DNA of 64,000 nt. It comes from Apostichopus japonicus (taxonomy: Eukaryota > Echinodermata > Holothuroidea > Aspidochirotida > Stichopodidae). Shown piece by piece: positions 1 to 13,400 of this stretch. Within the stretch, counting starts at the first letter, position 1, and every line of letters starts with the position of its first letter. The stretch lies in assembly GCF_037975245.1 (NCBI RefSeq), contig NC_092577.1:28450398-28514397 (forward strand), read 5' to 3'. Both the position numbers and the translations under genes were made by a program. The notes under the pieces are model-generated. The model was not told where the DNA came from. It did not search any database and saw nothing but the letters and a program-made list of their open reading frames with translations.

Positions 1-575
1 ATACATTGCTTCTGTGATGTAAACATGATTTTATTAGGTGTAATGTATTCATGTCTAGGTTAATGCGTAAAATTGTGGGTTGTGAAATACATGTTCCACA
101 TTCACAGGGCATAAATTGCATTTGTGTTGAGAACCTATCACGCCTGTGTGATGTATATGTTACCAATGTTCACTGTCCTCATATTCATATGATTACATAA
201 AACAGTGTATGTGTCTTTCCAGTCTAATACACATGGTAAACAGTGCTGCATTGTCGAAAACATGATGTAAATAATCTTAATGTATCCATTCTAGTGTACA
301 CTGTCCTCACATGTCTAGGATAATGTATAAACTGTGTATATATAGTCCTGAGATATGTTTCACATGCACACATGTGTGATGTATACCATATATTACAACG
401 TTCACTGTCCTCACATGCATATGATTACATATAAAACAGTGTATGTGTCCAGCCTAATACACATGGTAAAGAGTGCTGCATTGTCAACAACATGCTGTAA
501 ATAAGTTTAATGTTTCCATTCTAGTGTACACTGTCCTCACCTGTTTAGGATAAATTATAAACAGTACGTGTTGAA
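1..575. repeat. ~232-bp tandem repeat, about 2.3 copies
   Basis: Blocks recur in the same order at a spacing of about 231-233 bases. TTCACTGTCCTC is at 169 and again at 401, and TAGTGTACACTGTCCTCAC is near 293 and again near 524. A more diverged partial copy (ATGTCTAGGTTAATGCGTAA) lies near 50. The array may begin left of the window. No coding potential is seen in it. Confidence 0.75.
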
Positions 576-658
576 AAAAATGAAAACTTGGGAAGAATTT
601 CATGATTAATTTTCCAGGGATACAGTATTACATGAGTTCTTTTATGCTTGATTTTCAG

Positions 659-2260
659 TCACATTTACGGCAGACTCGTCAAGTACACCAGATATTCCTA
701 AAAAGCTTCAGACAGGTAAGTTGTTTGGTTTACCATGCCACAATACCATAATCATGTCAAAAACTTGAGAATGTCCAATTAGATGCAGCAATAAATCATG
801 CTTAAATCATATAGTTTGTAAGATGAAATTTAAGAATTATTCCTTTCATTTCTCTTTATCAATATTTATCTAAAAGATTCAGTGCAATGTTCTCTGACAA
901 ATCTTTTAGTTGAGTTTGACAATGCCCTTGTTTATTGATGTGTCAGCTACAATCTTGTCAAATGTATACCACTAGGTGGGCACAGAGAGGGAAGCTGCCA
1001 TATTCTTTATTGGCAAACTTCTGTCACTTAACCATGAATGCAAGTTTAGAGATGCTTCCTCAAAGGTACATTTGAATTGCTGCAATTTAACCTCCTGCAA
1101 ACCAACTCATGTTGATAGTACATTTGGAATTCCTTATAATAATTGTATAACTTTCTTCAGTGGCTGTCATGGGTCAAGTAAGGCAGTGGACAGGAAGTAA
1201 AGGACTATAAGACTACTAGATGAAAGAGTTTGTAGTTTATTTACAAGACAAAAAAAAACACCTGCAAAAGAAATAATAGAATTACAAACTGTTAGCATGT
1301 TCTTAACATTTTGGCACGTACGTGCAACACCATAAACCTTTACACATATGTTGATATTATAACAAAATGGACTGATATAGTGTTACATTCATACAGTTTA
1401 TGATCCTAATATTCCCTCATTACTGTATGTGCAAATATTCCATCAGAGTCCACTTAATATAATTTTAAGCAACTCTTTGTACAACAAATACAGTATTAAA
1501 TTAATTGGATTCTGAAATAAACTTAATGACAACAGCATCTATACAATGACTTATGGGACCGTTGTTTAAGTACTCCTGGTTCTACAGTTCGCAGCAAAAC
1601 ATGTGGGAACACAAAGTTTCCCTGGGCTGTAACACACATTTGAGTCAGTAACCCGACAATACAAACAATTAGGCAGGAACACACAGTTTACCTTTAACTG
1701 AATTCTGGCAGGAACACACAGTATACTGCACAGTGCCGAAGAGTGCAATGTCTCTCTTGCACCAATGCCCCAATTGCCGCTACTGCTTTTATATTAGTCC
1801 ACAGCATCTCAGGCAAACATTCCATCCAAACACAGTGAATGAACGTCTCTTGAAGTTACGCAATTTTACCTGGTGTAGTCCAGATGACTCTGCATTTGCC
1901 CGCCTTGACACACGACATAGTTATGTAACTCATGCTTGGGTGAAGTGACAGTTGCATTTTGCTAATATTGAACTGTTTCACCTGCATTAGGACAATTCTA
2001 TTGTTGTCCCTCTTAATACAGGCAAACGAAAGCTTCAGAGAAAATACGCATCAAGAAAGCCGTGGAAGCCAGAAGAAAAGAAATGTTTGCTCGCATTCTT
2101 CAAGGATGCCATTAACTCAGGGACTAATCCAAGCAGAGCCATGTGTGAATTGGCCAAAGAACAGTGTGAGACTTTGCAAGATCGTAGTTGGTCCCAAATA
2201 AAGGACTTTGTGGTCGCAGAAAGAAAACGGGTATTGAAAAAGGTTCAAAACAGAGAATGA
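659..2260 (+). CDS. 3' exons of a gene ending in a Myb/SANT-like domain (5' end outside window)
   Basis: Two exons are supported. Exon x is 659-715, with acceptor TTTTCAG before it and donor GTAAGT after it. It reads TFTADSSSTPDIPKKLQT and ends in phase 1. The terminal exon is 2022-2260, after AATACAG, and ends with TGA at 2258-2260. The phases join exactly to give LQTGKRKLQRKYASRKPW. The last 78 residues are Lys-rich, with the spacing W-x-x-E-E-K then F-F-K, then C, then R-S-W-x-x-I-K-x-F-V. That spacing resembles the C-terminal Myb/SANT-like DNA-binding modules found in many invertebrate and fish proteins of unknown role. Nuclear DNA binding is an inference from family resemblance. The protein starts upstream of the window, and further exons between 715 and 2022 cannot be excluded although none is required by phase. 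A longer open frame at 1959-2201 runs in another frame and is not the coding one. Confidence 0.6.
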
Positions 2261-2569
2261 TTATTTACATCAAGTGAAAGGTTTGACAAGGAAAATTGCA
2301 TGTTGTTTGACTTAAGTTACTTAAATGGCTTTACATCATAATGGCTATTTCTCTAGTTTTTTTTTTTATATTTTAATTTTTTTGTATTTTAGTTTTATGT
2401 TAATTTTTATGTTATTTTATTTTACATCATTTTATTTCACAACTTTTATTTAAGGTTATGTTTTATTCTAGATTATTTTATTTTAAGTCTGATGTCATGT
2501 CACGTTTGCTTTTGTTTGTTTCAGTTTGCTTGTTTTAATTTTAGTTTATTTCATTTAAGAAAAAGTCTC

Positions 2570-2575
2570 AATAAA
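2570..2575 (+). promoter_or_regulatory. poly(A) signal AATAAA
   Basis: A canonical AATAAA lies 310 bases after the TGA at 2258-2260, at the end of a T-rich 3' UTR-like stretch. It fits as the cleavage signal of the upstream Myb/SANT-like gene. Confidence 0.5.
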
Positions 2576-2579
2576 AATC

Positions 2580-4040
2580 AGCAAAAAAGGTTCTCACAAA
2601 CACTCCAAGCATTACAGCATTTTGTTGTCCTATAAAGCTAAACAATGATCCAATTTTCAATATGGAAGCAAATTTATGGAAAAGATATTATGTAAATAGG
2701 CTTTTAGGAAAATATCTTTTGCAAGAAAATATGTAGGACTACAGATGCAAATTGAAGCTATTGTTATGGTGGCAAAGATCACACTGAACACCAAGAGAAT
2801 GTTTTGCTGTGAAAAAAAATAAACAGAAAAATACTAAAATAACCGTGCAACCCAAACAAGATATTCAATGCATGAAACTTTTCATTCTGTAGTATGCTAA
2901 CAAATATTAAACAAGTGGGTGATGTTGCCTTATCACTTAAATGCTGCTGGTGAGAGTTGCTTTTGAGTATTGTGTATTTCAGTTTAACCAATTCCCAAAA
3001 CTGCAATCTCCAAGGCATTAGTCTATGTTTAAAGAAAAAACTTGTCCCAAATTCTAAATTGACAGATCATACTTTCCTCCATAGTTTCCATGTTGCACTA
3101 ATTAACAAATCTGTTATTTTGAACTGAAACTCGCTTTTGTTTTGTGCAAAGTAAAACTTTAACAAGGGTAGCTTAAATGTAGTGTGTCTGTCAGACAGAA
3201 GCGAAAATTTATTATTGATATGAGATTCCATAAACAACAAACCCCATTTGCTTCAGTTCTGAAAACGTTTGTAAGATTCCATTCACTAATTATGCTTGAT
3301 TATGCTTAAATAGTAACTGTATTCACCTCCATATTTAATTTCAAGATGAAAGTTAAGAGTAACTCATGACCGTGTATGTTGTAATGCAGATGCAGTGACA
3401 GATGGTGTTTTATTGCAGTAGTGTATTTGATTAGTAGTTAAACATAGTGTATGTGTGTTTCCATTACTCCCATGTTAACATGAAGAGCAGCACAACTCCC
3501 TAATAGCTCAAACTCAGGGTGGGGTGGATGGGGGGAGGGGGTGGGATGTTGTTATTAGTAGGTGCTCATTCAAAGGAGGTCATGAGTCATGCATACTGTA
3601 TTGTTTGCTGTGTTGCTTGAACATCAGTATCTTTAAGTGCTTTTCTCTTTATTCCAGATACTGCATTTAACACATGTTTTGTTGGAATATCAGATACAGT
3701 ATATCTGTTGATATGAATATGCATGATCTATTTGTAAACCCACCATTCTATTTGAACTTTTCTCTGCATTGTTCAAAAGAGAGATCAGATACAGAGTGAG
3801 AACCAAAGAACTGTGTTTAGTGTTCTCTTTCATAAGTTAGGCTGTTTGTTTTAGCATGAACTATCTGTTTTCAAGTTTCTTCATTCTCTATAAGTCCACC
3901 ATGACATCATTGAATCTCCTTTTGTGTGCACATATCTGCTTGCAATTTATCAAACATGTACTACCTTTTCTTGACCATGCAAATTTAGCAATATTTATCA
4001 CCAAAGGTACATCTGAATTGAAACAATGTGACCAATGGTC
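2580..4040. other. Intergenic, no gene seen
   Basis: This is AT-rich sequence without a splice-supported exon. The only notable item is a G-rich run at 3517-3545, described as a possible quadruplex. Confidence 0.5.
3517..3545 (+). other. G-rich run, possible G-quadruplex
   Basis: Five G-runs of three or more, separated by one to three bases, occur in about 29 bases. They satisfy the usual G3+N1-7 quadruplex pattern. No adjacent gene explains it. Confidence 0.4.
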
Positions 4041-4044
4041 ATAT

Positions 4045-4155
4045 GTGAACACCGCTGTTAAGCATCATCGGTGTTGTGGTATACAGTGCATAATGGTCAC
4101 TGACCATCATGCACTGTATACCACAACACCGATGATGCTTCACAGCGGTGCTCAC
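4045..4155. repeat. Near-perfect 55-bp-arm hairpin
   Basis: The left arm (4045-4099) and right arm (4101-4155) are reverse complements with 3 mismatches over 55 bases and a 1-base spacer. The open frame that crosses it is a chance reading. It looks like a young foldback element or a hairpin transcript locus; nothing in the sequence decides between these. Confidence 0.85.
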
Positions 4156-4399
4156 TTGTCAACAATCTTAACATTCAGACAAAGGAATGGAAACACTACA
4201 TACCATTGTAATAATATTTTCATTAAAGAATTTTCCAGAATCTTGTGATGGAAAGTAAAGCAAAGGAAGAGTTCAGTTAGGCATGGTGTGATGTACAGTA
4301 GTCTGAGATTTACTCTGTCCCTTTATCACTTATGGTTAAACTTTTAAAACAAATATTAGTTGCCTTTCAAACATATTTAGGTGTTTGGGTTGGGTTGTT

Positions 4400-4720
4400 A
4401 AAAGTCATTTGAAGTATGTTGTGAGGTATGTTATAGTAACATGAAGAAATGTCCTGTCATGTATAGATTCTATCTCTATGTACATACACAGTGTATAAGC
4501 AAACGTGAGGACATGTCCTCTCATGTAAACAATTTTCCATACAACTGAGTATGGTGTATGTGAGGACATGTACTCCTTTACATACCATCTCCTATACTGG
4601 TGTGTATAGGAATGTATAGGTTGTGTATAAAAGGAAACTGAGTACATGTCCTCAGATGAATAAGTTAATGCATACATTTGTGTATAAAATGTCCTCGTTC
4701 TCGTACTTGGTAGAGGCACT
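4400..4720. repeat. Simple TGT/ATG-rich repetitive stretch
   Basis: GTGAGGACATGT recurs near 4505 and 4562, and related ACATGTCCTC pieces recur to 4700. The stretch is internally repetitive and ends just before duplicated copy A begins. Confidence 0.4.
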
Positions 4721-7417
4721 TTTTGGCAAAAAATTGTGTCCTCACTTACATAGGTATGTCAATATGTATGTATGGGTGTATGTATGAATGGATTTATGTA
4801 TGGGTGTATGTATCCGTGTCTGTAATCTAAACGAAACAATATTAGGCTTAGTTATTATAATTTGAACTGAAAATATTTCTTGTAATTCCTCAAAATCGCT
4901 CTGTGAATTCTTTTTCTAACTTTGTTTGTTGCTATTTCGATGCCCGAATATCGTGTCTAGGTAGCAATATGTGGTTCAGGCGGATCATTGAACCAGAGTC
5001 CCCAATGTACAGAGGCTCCCAAGAGTTGGTTCCATGATTTTGACAATTGAACGAGTGCTAATATGCATATGCTTTCGTCCACCTTTATCACAAACAACTG
5101 GCTCTTCAAGTTGACAAAAAAAGTAGCTGCCCACGGCCTTAACTCAGATACTCCTCGTAATTAAGCACATGTCGTTAATTAGTGTAAACTATAGAAGCAT
5201 GGGCGATGGTTTACTTCTCAAATTGGAATCTGGAAGAAAAACATTGTAACCAATGGCAAAGCAAGTTATTGAAAAATAAGGGGGAAGGGGCAAAAAACTG
5301 GCTAGGATTAGGTACCATCCATATATAAATTTTAGCTTTACAGAGTCCCAATTTGACATTGGAATTGTCATGTTGACTACTTCATCTCAAAATACTTTTT
5401 TCTCGATATTTCGACTTTGTAGCAAAATGTGATATTTTATCTTCATTCTTTTCATTGGATATTTTATTTTTATATCTCAAAATGTGACTATATATCGAAG
5501 TTTCAGTTTTCTTCGGAATGTCGAATTTTCATATTAAATTTTACACATTTCATCCGCACCGTTCCACTGTTTTATCACAAAAGAATTTTGACTTCTCGTA
5601 AAATTTCGATTTTCTAGGCTCTTGAACTGGAAATTTGGTAGCTGTATGTTGAAATTTCCAAAACTTGTTTTATCAAAGAAATTTAAACTTACTTCTTAAA
5701 ATATCTACTGTTTACTTTTTATTTTATTTTTACAAATATGTAATTTTTTATGAAGAGCATTGCAAATTATCTGTACCAGTTTTGCCTTTTTTTTTGGTTT
5801 TTGTTTTGTTTGCGTGGCAATGTAAGTTATCGGCAGGGGGATTTTCGTATATATAATATATAGTAAAATGAACAACTTAAATTGACTGGGAAATTACAAA
5901 CAAGATCAAAGAAATATGAGTCTAAACGGGAATCACACTCATCTAGCTTTCAGCCTAAAATATATTAACCATAAGGTGCGAGAAACAACGATAACCTCAT
6001 TTACCCATGCTGACATTAATGTTATTATTATGGCGTTTAGCGACCACCTGAAGCAAAAATAGGCCTAAAGTTAGTTAAATTGTCAGAAGTTACTGGAGGC
6101 TTCCAGTAAACAAACTAGGTAATGCTCAAATGTCCTGAGAGCAGACAATTGCTACACACTACAGTTGAATAGCCAAAGTAAAAACCTCGTTGATGTAAAT
6201 ACTTACGTAACATCTAACTGATAGGACTAGGCCTACCGTTATTGATCGGGAATAGTACAGCAAAATGTATTCAAGAAATGAACGTTTCAAAGAACAGTTA
6301 ACGTCATTCTCCAAAAGAAGTAATGTTTCATGTCCTGGCTCACGCCCATTTCCGTTTGATCAAATATTAAAGTAATCGTACTAAACAATAGGTATCTGTT
6401 TGTTTAATAAATGTCTTGATGGAATTGTTCACATTTGTCGGTTTACGACAGTCACTATATAGCTCATAACAGTATATTGTGTACTATACTACGTATGTAT
6501 CCGTATAGTACCCAATGACTGTTATGTCAATTCACTGTATTGCTGAACACACCGATTCGTGTTACTATACATAATTTGTGTAACCGTATCGCAGGATGCA
6601 CTCAGCCTAAGACCTCGTGAACTACAATTTCACTTTAGTCGCACTGAAATTCACTTAAGTGGCACTGAAATTCACTAGTAAAATTCAAGTAAACTTAGGG
6701 GTAAATGTTAAAACAGCTTTTATGGCAAGTCGTTCTAACATTTACCTCTCAATTCTACTTACTTGAAAATGTAATTCGAATTAAGTAACATGTATTGCAC
6801 TTATGTGAAATAGAATTGCACTTAAGTAGAATACAAATGTTCTATTTTACTTCAGTGAATGAATACTCTGAAGTAATACATCATTTGTGCGTCAAGAGAC
6901 TAACTTGCGCACGAAATGGGTATTCAATGGCTTGAACTTGAGTATTCTTTATAGAAGTTTCAAAATGTGTTGTTATCGTGTTAGTTATGCTGGTGCTAGT
7001 GAATACCAGCTGTTTAAACCCTGCACCATTCTCTAACCATAGATTGGATCACTTTGTTTCGTTATAGAGATGTGTTTTGAAATGATGACTTACGGATGAC
7101 ATTGGTGTTATTGAAACACTGTTAACATTCAACCATGAAAATATGAAAAAAATAAAATAAAGAGAAAATTAACGATTTCAGATCCTAGTCGCACTATGTC
7201 ATCTCAGGTTCACAAAACGACGGTTCCCAGAGATGACTTTTAACTAGGATATCTCCCAAGCTAGTGCTATTTTCTTTACCGTTTGGGGAGTTGTTCATAA
7301 TAAATATATCTATCATTTCAGCAAAAGTTGTGGTTGAGTTTGTTTTTCCTGGAATTACAGCCGTTTCTTTTTGACTATCATTAAACCTCCCAATAGTTGT
7401 TTCGATACTGACAAAGG

Positions 7418-10400
7418 ATGGATAGATTTACAAGAATCACAGCGATCCTCTTGATGGTTTCCCCTGGTTGCCTGTCTCAAAGTAAGTAAATCAATGTAAT
7501 ATTATCGAATATTGTAATTCCATGCTCGGCCATATGATCACCATTATCATGTATCCTAGACAAGTGTATCTGCTTAAACATTGAATTTCACAGTTGATCC
7601 CGTTTCGAAATATATACTTCATCTATTGGATCACATGGACTATAAAGTTCACAATTTTGCATATTTTGCGAAATGTTTGGAAGCAATAAATACATTAATG
7701 GTAGCCCAGTTTTAACATAAATATGAAAAACAATACTGATCATACAGACCTCTCCCGACCCCACCCTCCTCCCCTTCTGCACTCACCGCAATCTGTGTCC
7801 GATAGACATTTTTGCCAATATTGGTACCGTCTCTTTATTATCATAGATGGAAAATGGAGGGAAGCAGTCGAAGCTTGCATAGTAGGTCATAACGATTGGC
7901 GAGGTACGGCGTCATCTCTTGATGAATGTAAGAGAATTTGTGAGGGTCATACGTCATTCCGGTGTTTGTCGCTCGACTTCGACGGCTCAAGTTGTTTGAA
8001 CAGCCGCCATAATCGTTACAGCGTACAGCCAAGTGAAGATTTTAAGCAACCATGTGTTAAACTGATAACGCAGTACGCAGAACGTTTGGATATGGGTAAA
8101 TATTCATTTGCATAGTAAGTAAGTAAGTAAGTAAGTAAGTAACTAAAACTTTATTTCATCCCAAAAGGGAAAATACAAGCTCGCATATGTACATATAAGA
8201 CAAATACAAGATGATAAAGAGTAAAAAGATATAAGAATGACAAACATGAGAGTATCAGAGAATTAAAGTATAAAAGTTTAAAGGCGTGATGATAAAACAA
8301 ATGTAACACCCGAATAGATATGTACAAATAAGACAAATACAAGATGATAAAGAGTAAAAAGACATAAGAATGGCAAACATAAGAGTATCAGAGAATTAAA
8401 GTATAAAAGTATAAAGGCGTGAAATATAACAAATGAACACCCGTATGGATGGCAAGAACGGGAAGATAAAGCAGGCAACTAACGATTGAAACGAAAATTA
8501 AAGAGCTTAATGCACTGAGGGATAAAGGAAGATTTGTGTCGATTTGTTATTGCACTTGGAAGCCTCATCCGCCCACTGCGAGATATTATTGCACTGTTGA
8601 GATTAAGAAACAATGGGTGATTCTCGTCGGCAAGGATGGCGTCGAGCTTAGACTCTATAACATTATGATACATACACTCCATTGTGAGCTGGTCCCCACC
8701 CAGAATACGGTTAGCCTGTCTGATAACAGAATCAATGCGACTCTTATCATAAGCAGTCACATTACCACCCCAGCAAGTCATACAATATTTAAACACGCTA
8801 CAAATGACTGAGTTATAAAATATAGTGAGGATACGACTGTCAATGTTAAATTTACTCATTCTACGGATACAGTATAGTCTAGGTTTAACTCTCTTTACCA
8901 AATAATCTATATGCTCATGCCACGCCAGTTGATCATCAATAACAACACCAAGATATTTATAGGATGAGACTTGTTCTACGGGATTTTCTTTAATCACAAC
9001 CTCTCTCGGTTGACCCTTGACCCTTCTAAAATCAATATTCATTTCCTTTGTTTTTTTAACATTAAGTTCCAGGAAGTTCTTATCACAATAACCGACGAAA
9101 TGATTAATTTCTTCCAGATATTCCCTGTCATCATCCTTTTTAATCAAACCGACTAAGGCTGTATAGAGCTGTATAGTAGAGTAAACATGGCTGTCACATT
9201 AAATTGCCGATCTTGTTTCATATTTTGTTTACATGACCGATATGATGTATTCACTCCGGTGGCACATCGTTATACAACCACCAAGGATATTACCTTTAAG
9301 GTTGAGGCGAAGTTTAAGATTAATTAATAAGCGAAGTCATTCCATACATTACTATGAAATTTTCACCATTCGTCGTTTTTAACATTTAATTATAGGAGCC
9401 ACAAGAACAGCATGTATAAACTTTTACTGTATGAGGCAATCACTCAAAGACGAGATTGATTAACGCCTATATTCAATGTTGTTAAATAATAGCCATGATA
9501 GCATGATGCATGCATTGCTTTCATATAACATTGTCTGGTGTAGTCAAGGCAATGAAACGTTCTTGAACCTTGTTGGAATTTTCTTTAAGCTAAATGGTGG
9601 TTGTCACCGTATTGTGAATCATCAATTTCTATCAACAAAAACAGACAATAAATATAAATGCTGCTTAAAATTAACACATCTCCGTCCACGATTTTCAAGA
9701 TGATCCTTCTCAATGCCATCACATTTTTTCGTTAAAACTCTTAAAATTCGTCTTTGGTTATTGTTTTGCATTTATGTCATCATATCGCTTTGCTTCATTC
9801 TTCTTATATATTAAGATCTGTTTGATTGTTTTCATCATCTTTTCTGATCTATGTGGCTATTAAGCCTCTTTCTCGTTCATTAGTACATTGGGCAAGTTAT
9901 CGTTATTCTTGTTTTCCTTCTGTTTATTCTAATTCATCATGCCCTTTTTTGTCATCTTGGCGTTCTTTTGCATAAATGTTTGCGTCATGCTTTTAGATTT
10001 GGTAGGCTATGTCTTATAGTTCACATTCGTGTTTGTTAGGAAAAACCATGTTCACTTTGAGCGATTCTCCCTCACGGTTTGCTAGTTTAGTTACGTCAAA
10101 CTTTGGTAGCCACAAAAAGCCATAAGGTGAATCCCTTGTCACAAGTTGACACAAATTTATAGAAAAGTGATAGTAGTATGATTACTAAATTTATATGATA
10201 ATGACATGAATACGTAATAATCATACTAAATTATCTTAGAATACCTTAATGCAATAACGCATAACATGTATCATATGCTTCATTATATCACTGGACTCAT
10301 ATAGCCATCCTTGTCATTCCGATTTTAAATAGCCTCTAAGTCAAATTCGGAAGCATCTGTTTTCAAAACAAGTTCCTCATGTATAATCTTGACTTACAAA

Positions 10401-13400
10401 TAATGAATCTGCCATCATAGCTAATTTCAAATGCATGAATGCTTATTCACAATGTTTATCCCAATGAAAAGTCTTGGCTTTTGACTGTTTCGTTAAATCA
10501 GTAAGTATATATCGCTTTTTGTTAAAGGACGAGGAGGATTTGGAATTGCCTCAACCTTTGTTGGATACTGGTTCACATTATCTTTGCATTATCTTCGATC
10601 ACCACCAACCTCACCAATTTACTTAAATTTGAAGTCAGACCAGAGTTACTCATTTTTTCCAAAACCTGTTTTTCATGTTCTTCCTTCTTTTGCTTGCTTT
10701 TGTCCGATTCAGAGAATTTGAGAAATATTCTCATCTCTCCAGGTTTGGGTTTGATACAAATCAGAAACGCAGTTGGAGTTTTACCAACATCAGGCTGAAA
10801 TTCCTCATTCTGAATCTCAACTTGAAATACATTACTAACTTCACTTAAGCATGTTTATATGAAACACAACCTTTTTGTTTCTACTTCTGGTTTCTATTTT
10901 AACTTTAAATTCAACCTTGTTAACTACTCTGGTAATTTATAATGGCTATCAATTTATTTGGATCTGTAGGCAGAATACAAAATACTCTCTTTCTGACCCA
11001 CTTCATACTTTCGACTGCAAGCATTGCGGTCGCACTGTGTTCTTTGTTGTGACCTTTTTTTTTGTCTTGTGACCTATGTAGGGACGACTAAGCAACATGG
11101 GACAGCTCTGTTAATCTTTGCATCACTGCAATAATATATGAGATAACAGTTTTTCCATCGGCATAACTCATCTTGTAATCATGAATCATGTAAAATTTCC
11201 AAAGGGACCTCGTGAACGTCTGTAATATAGAAGAACAAAGGGACTAAATTTTGTACTCTCTTGGAGTACCTCCCTAAATGCTAACAATCAAAATGGGACA
11301 GGTTTTTCCCACTGGGTGGCTTCCTGGTCAACAAAAAACTTTAACATCGAATTAAGAGTGCCAATAATTCTTCTACTAGTCCATTGGGCTGAGGGTAACA
11401 TAGATGGATAGGATATAATATTAATATTAAGGAGTTCACAAATCTCCTTAAGAGGTCTCGACGTAAAATTAGTACCTTGATCTGTCAAGTTCTCTTAAAG
11501 TAATTATTACCCAGCAAATACTATATTCATCTTTTGCGCAATAGTTTTGGCGTACAATATTTCGAACTAAAATGACTTCTGGGTATCATGTTGAATAATC
11601 TACAATTAATAGTGTATACTTGTTCCCAGATTTGGATCTTGGCAATGACACCCAATATCCGTACCCACTCTATTGAACAGTGAACCTATAATATAGGAAG
11701 GGATATCAGGGGTGCCTTTACTGCCCTATAATGTTGGGAGTCTTTTGGCAATTTAAAAAAGACTGACAAAAATCTGCTACAACCTTAACAATCCCAGGCC
11801 AATCAAAATCTTTTTCAGCCTGGGTGTTGTTGCTTTTCTCCCATCTAAGTGTCCCGAATTTGGAATATAATGTTCAATTTGTATCTTATCTCTAAAACCA
11901 GAAGATACTGCTACATATGCATTCTCTTATATCGAACTCCTTTCTAGATGACCATTTCTCTTCAATATGCCATCTGCTTAAAAGAAACATTTCCATATGA
12001 TTTGCAACATCATCACTAATTGATGCTCTCTTCTATCACTTACTACTTGGAGAAGTCTGACTGTTGGGCCTCCTGCCAACAATTTCATCATCATTGGTAT
12101 ATGATCCAAAACTTCCCTCATCAATTCCTTAGGTTCTTTAGCTTCGTCTACTTCTCCTAATTCTTTTGACTAACGATCCCCAGTTTCTGCTCTATTACTT
12201 GATCTATTTTTCTTTCCTTTGGTTTACTTAATCTGCTGCTCGAGGCACTGAAGCACAACAAATATTCAATACAAAAATGTAGGAGAAGTACATCTCCAAA
12301 CCCCTCATGTTTAACGACATGTGGCAACCATTCTAGAAATGCTCCTGTTTAGTAGGAGATCACATTTAGTGTATTTAGATAAAAGCAAAACTAACATCAG
12401 AACTTCATGACAGTAACTATTAATTATTCGTATTCCAACGACGCACACACCAAACCACGTCCTGTGTTTTACCCACAGACTATGGCTGGACGATCCCTGT
12501 CTCTGGTTGCATTAGAAGCTACAACGATAAAGACATCAGGGAGGTGGATGATATGGACGACTGCCACCAGAGATGCGAAGACGAGACTGAATTTGTATGT
12601 TTGTCAGTAGATTTCAAACTTGAAAATAAACAATGTTTGTTAAGCCGACACAATCGTGCAAGTATCCGATCTCTTGGTGACTATACACAGCCTTGTCATA
12701 CAGAAGGTTTTCAGTACTCAGAGAAGACGGATACAGGTATTTATTTATTTTAAATTTCATAGATAGCACAGGCAGTCAGAGAAAACTTACCTTGTTGAGA
12801 CCCTTGAACATTTCTATGCTCTCCTCCCTAACGAAATAGCCTACTGGTGTACCGGTTAAAACGACAGAATAGTTCAACACATTAAACAATGCATACAGAT
12901 ATAAAATGATAGTACAGTGCAAACTAAAGAGACATCACAATTTTTCAAACCTTTTTCAAAAGGGCGAAATATAGCACCATTGTTCAGCTGGGCACTCTCT
13001 TTGTTACAAAATTCTTTAAAAAAAACGGGTTCCCCAAACTTCCTTACATCTAATTACCCCCCCCCCCCCCTTCCGGGTCCTAGTTATTACCAGTCTGGTT
13101 CGAACAATTAGACATGCATATGCAATTGTATTTAAAACTAAGACAAGTAATGTTGCAGTTTTCGTACATAACGTAAATTTCGTCAAAAGTACCACTTAAT
13201 TTGAAACATCAAAACTGCAACATCTAGCTCGCGCCTACTTGTTCCATTTACTTACATTTCAAAGTTGTGTCTATACTGTTTTATAACACAACTCTCTTCA
13301 CAATTCTTGTCGTGTTATGGTTGATCAAACTCGCAGCGTCCTCCCCGCCCCGTCCCGCCCCACCCAAAGTGTCAGTTGAAGTTAATCCCGCTACCTTATG

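Noticed and set aside
3856-4248. 130-codon plus-strand open frame
   Set aside because: It runs through the 111-nt hairpin, has no splice context and no recognisable domain. It is a chance reading of inverted sequence.
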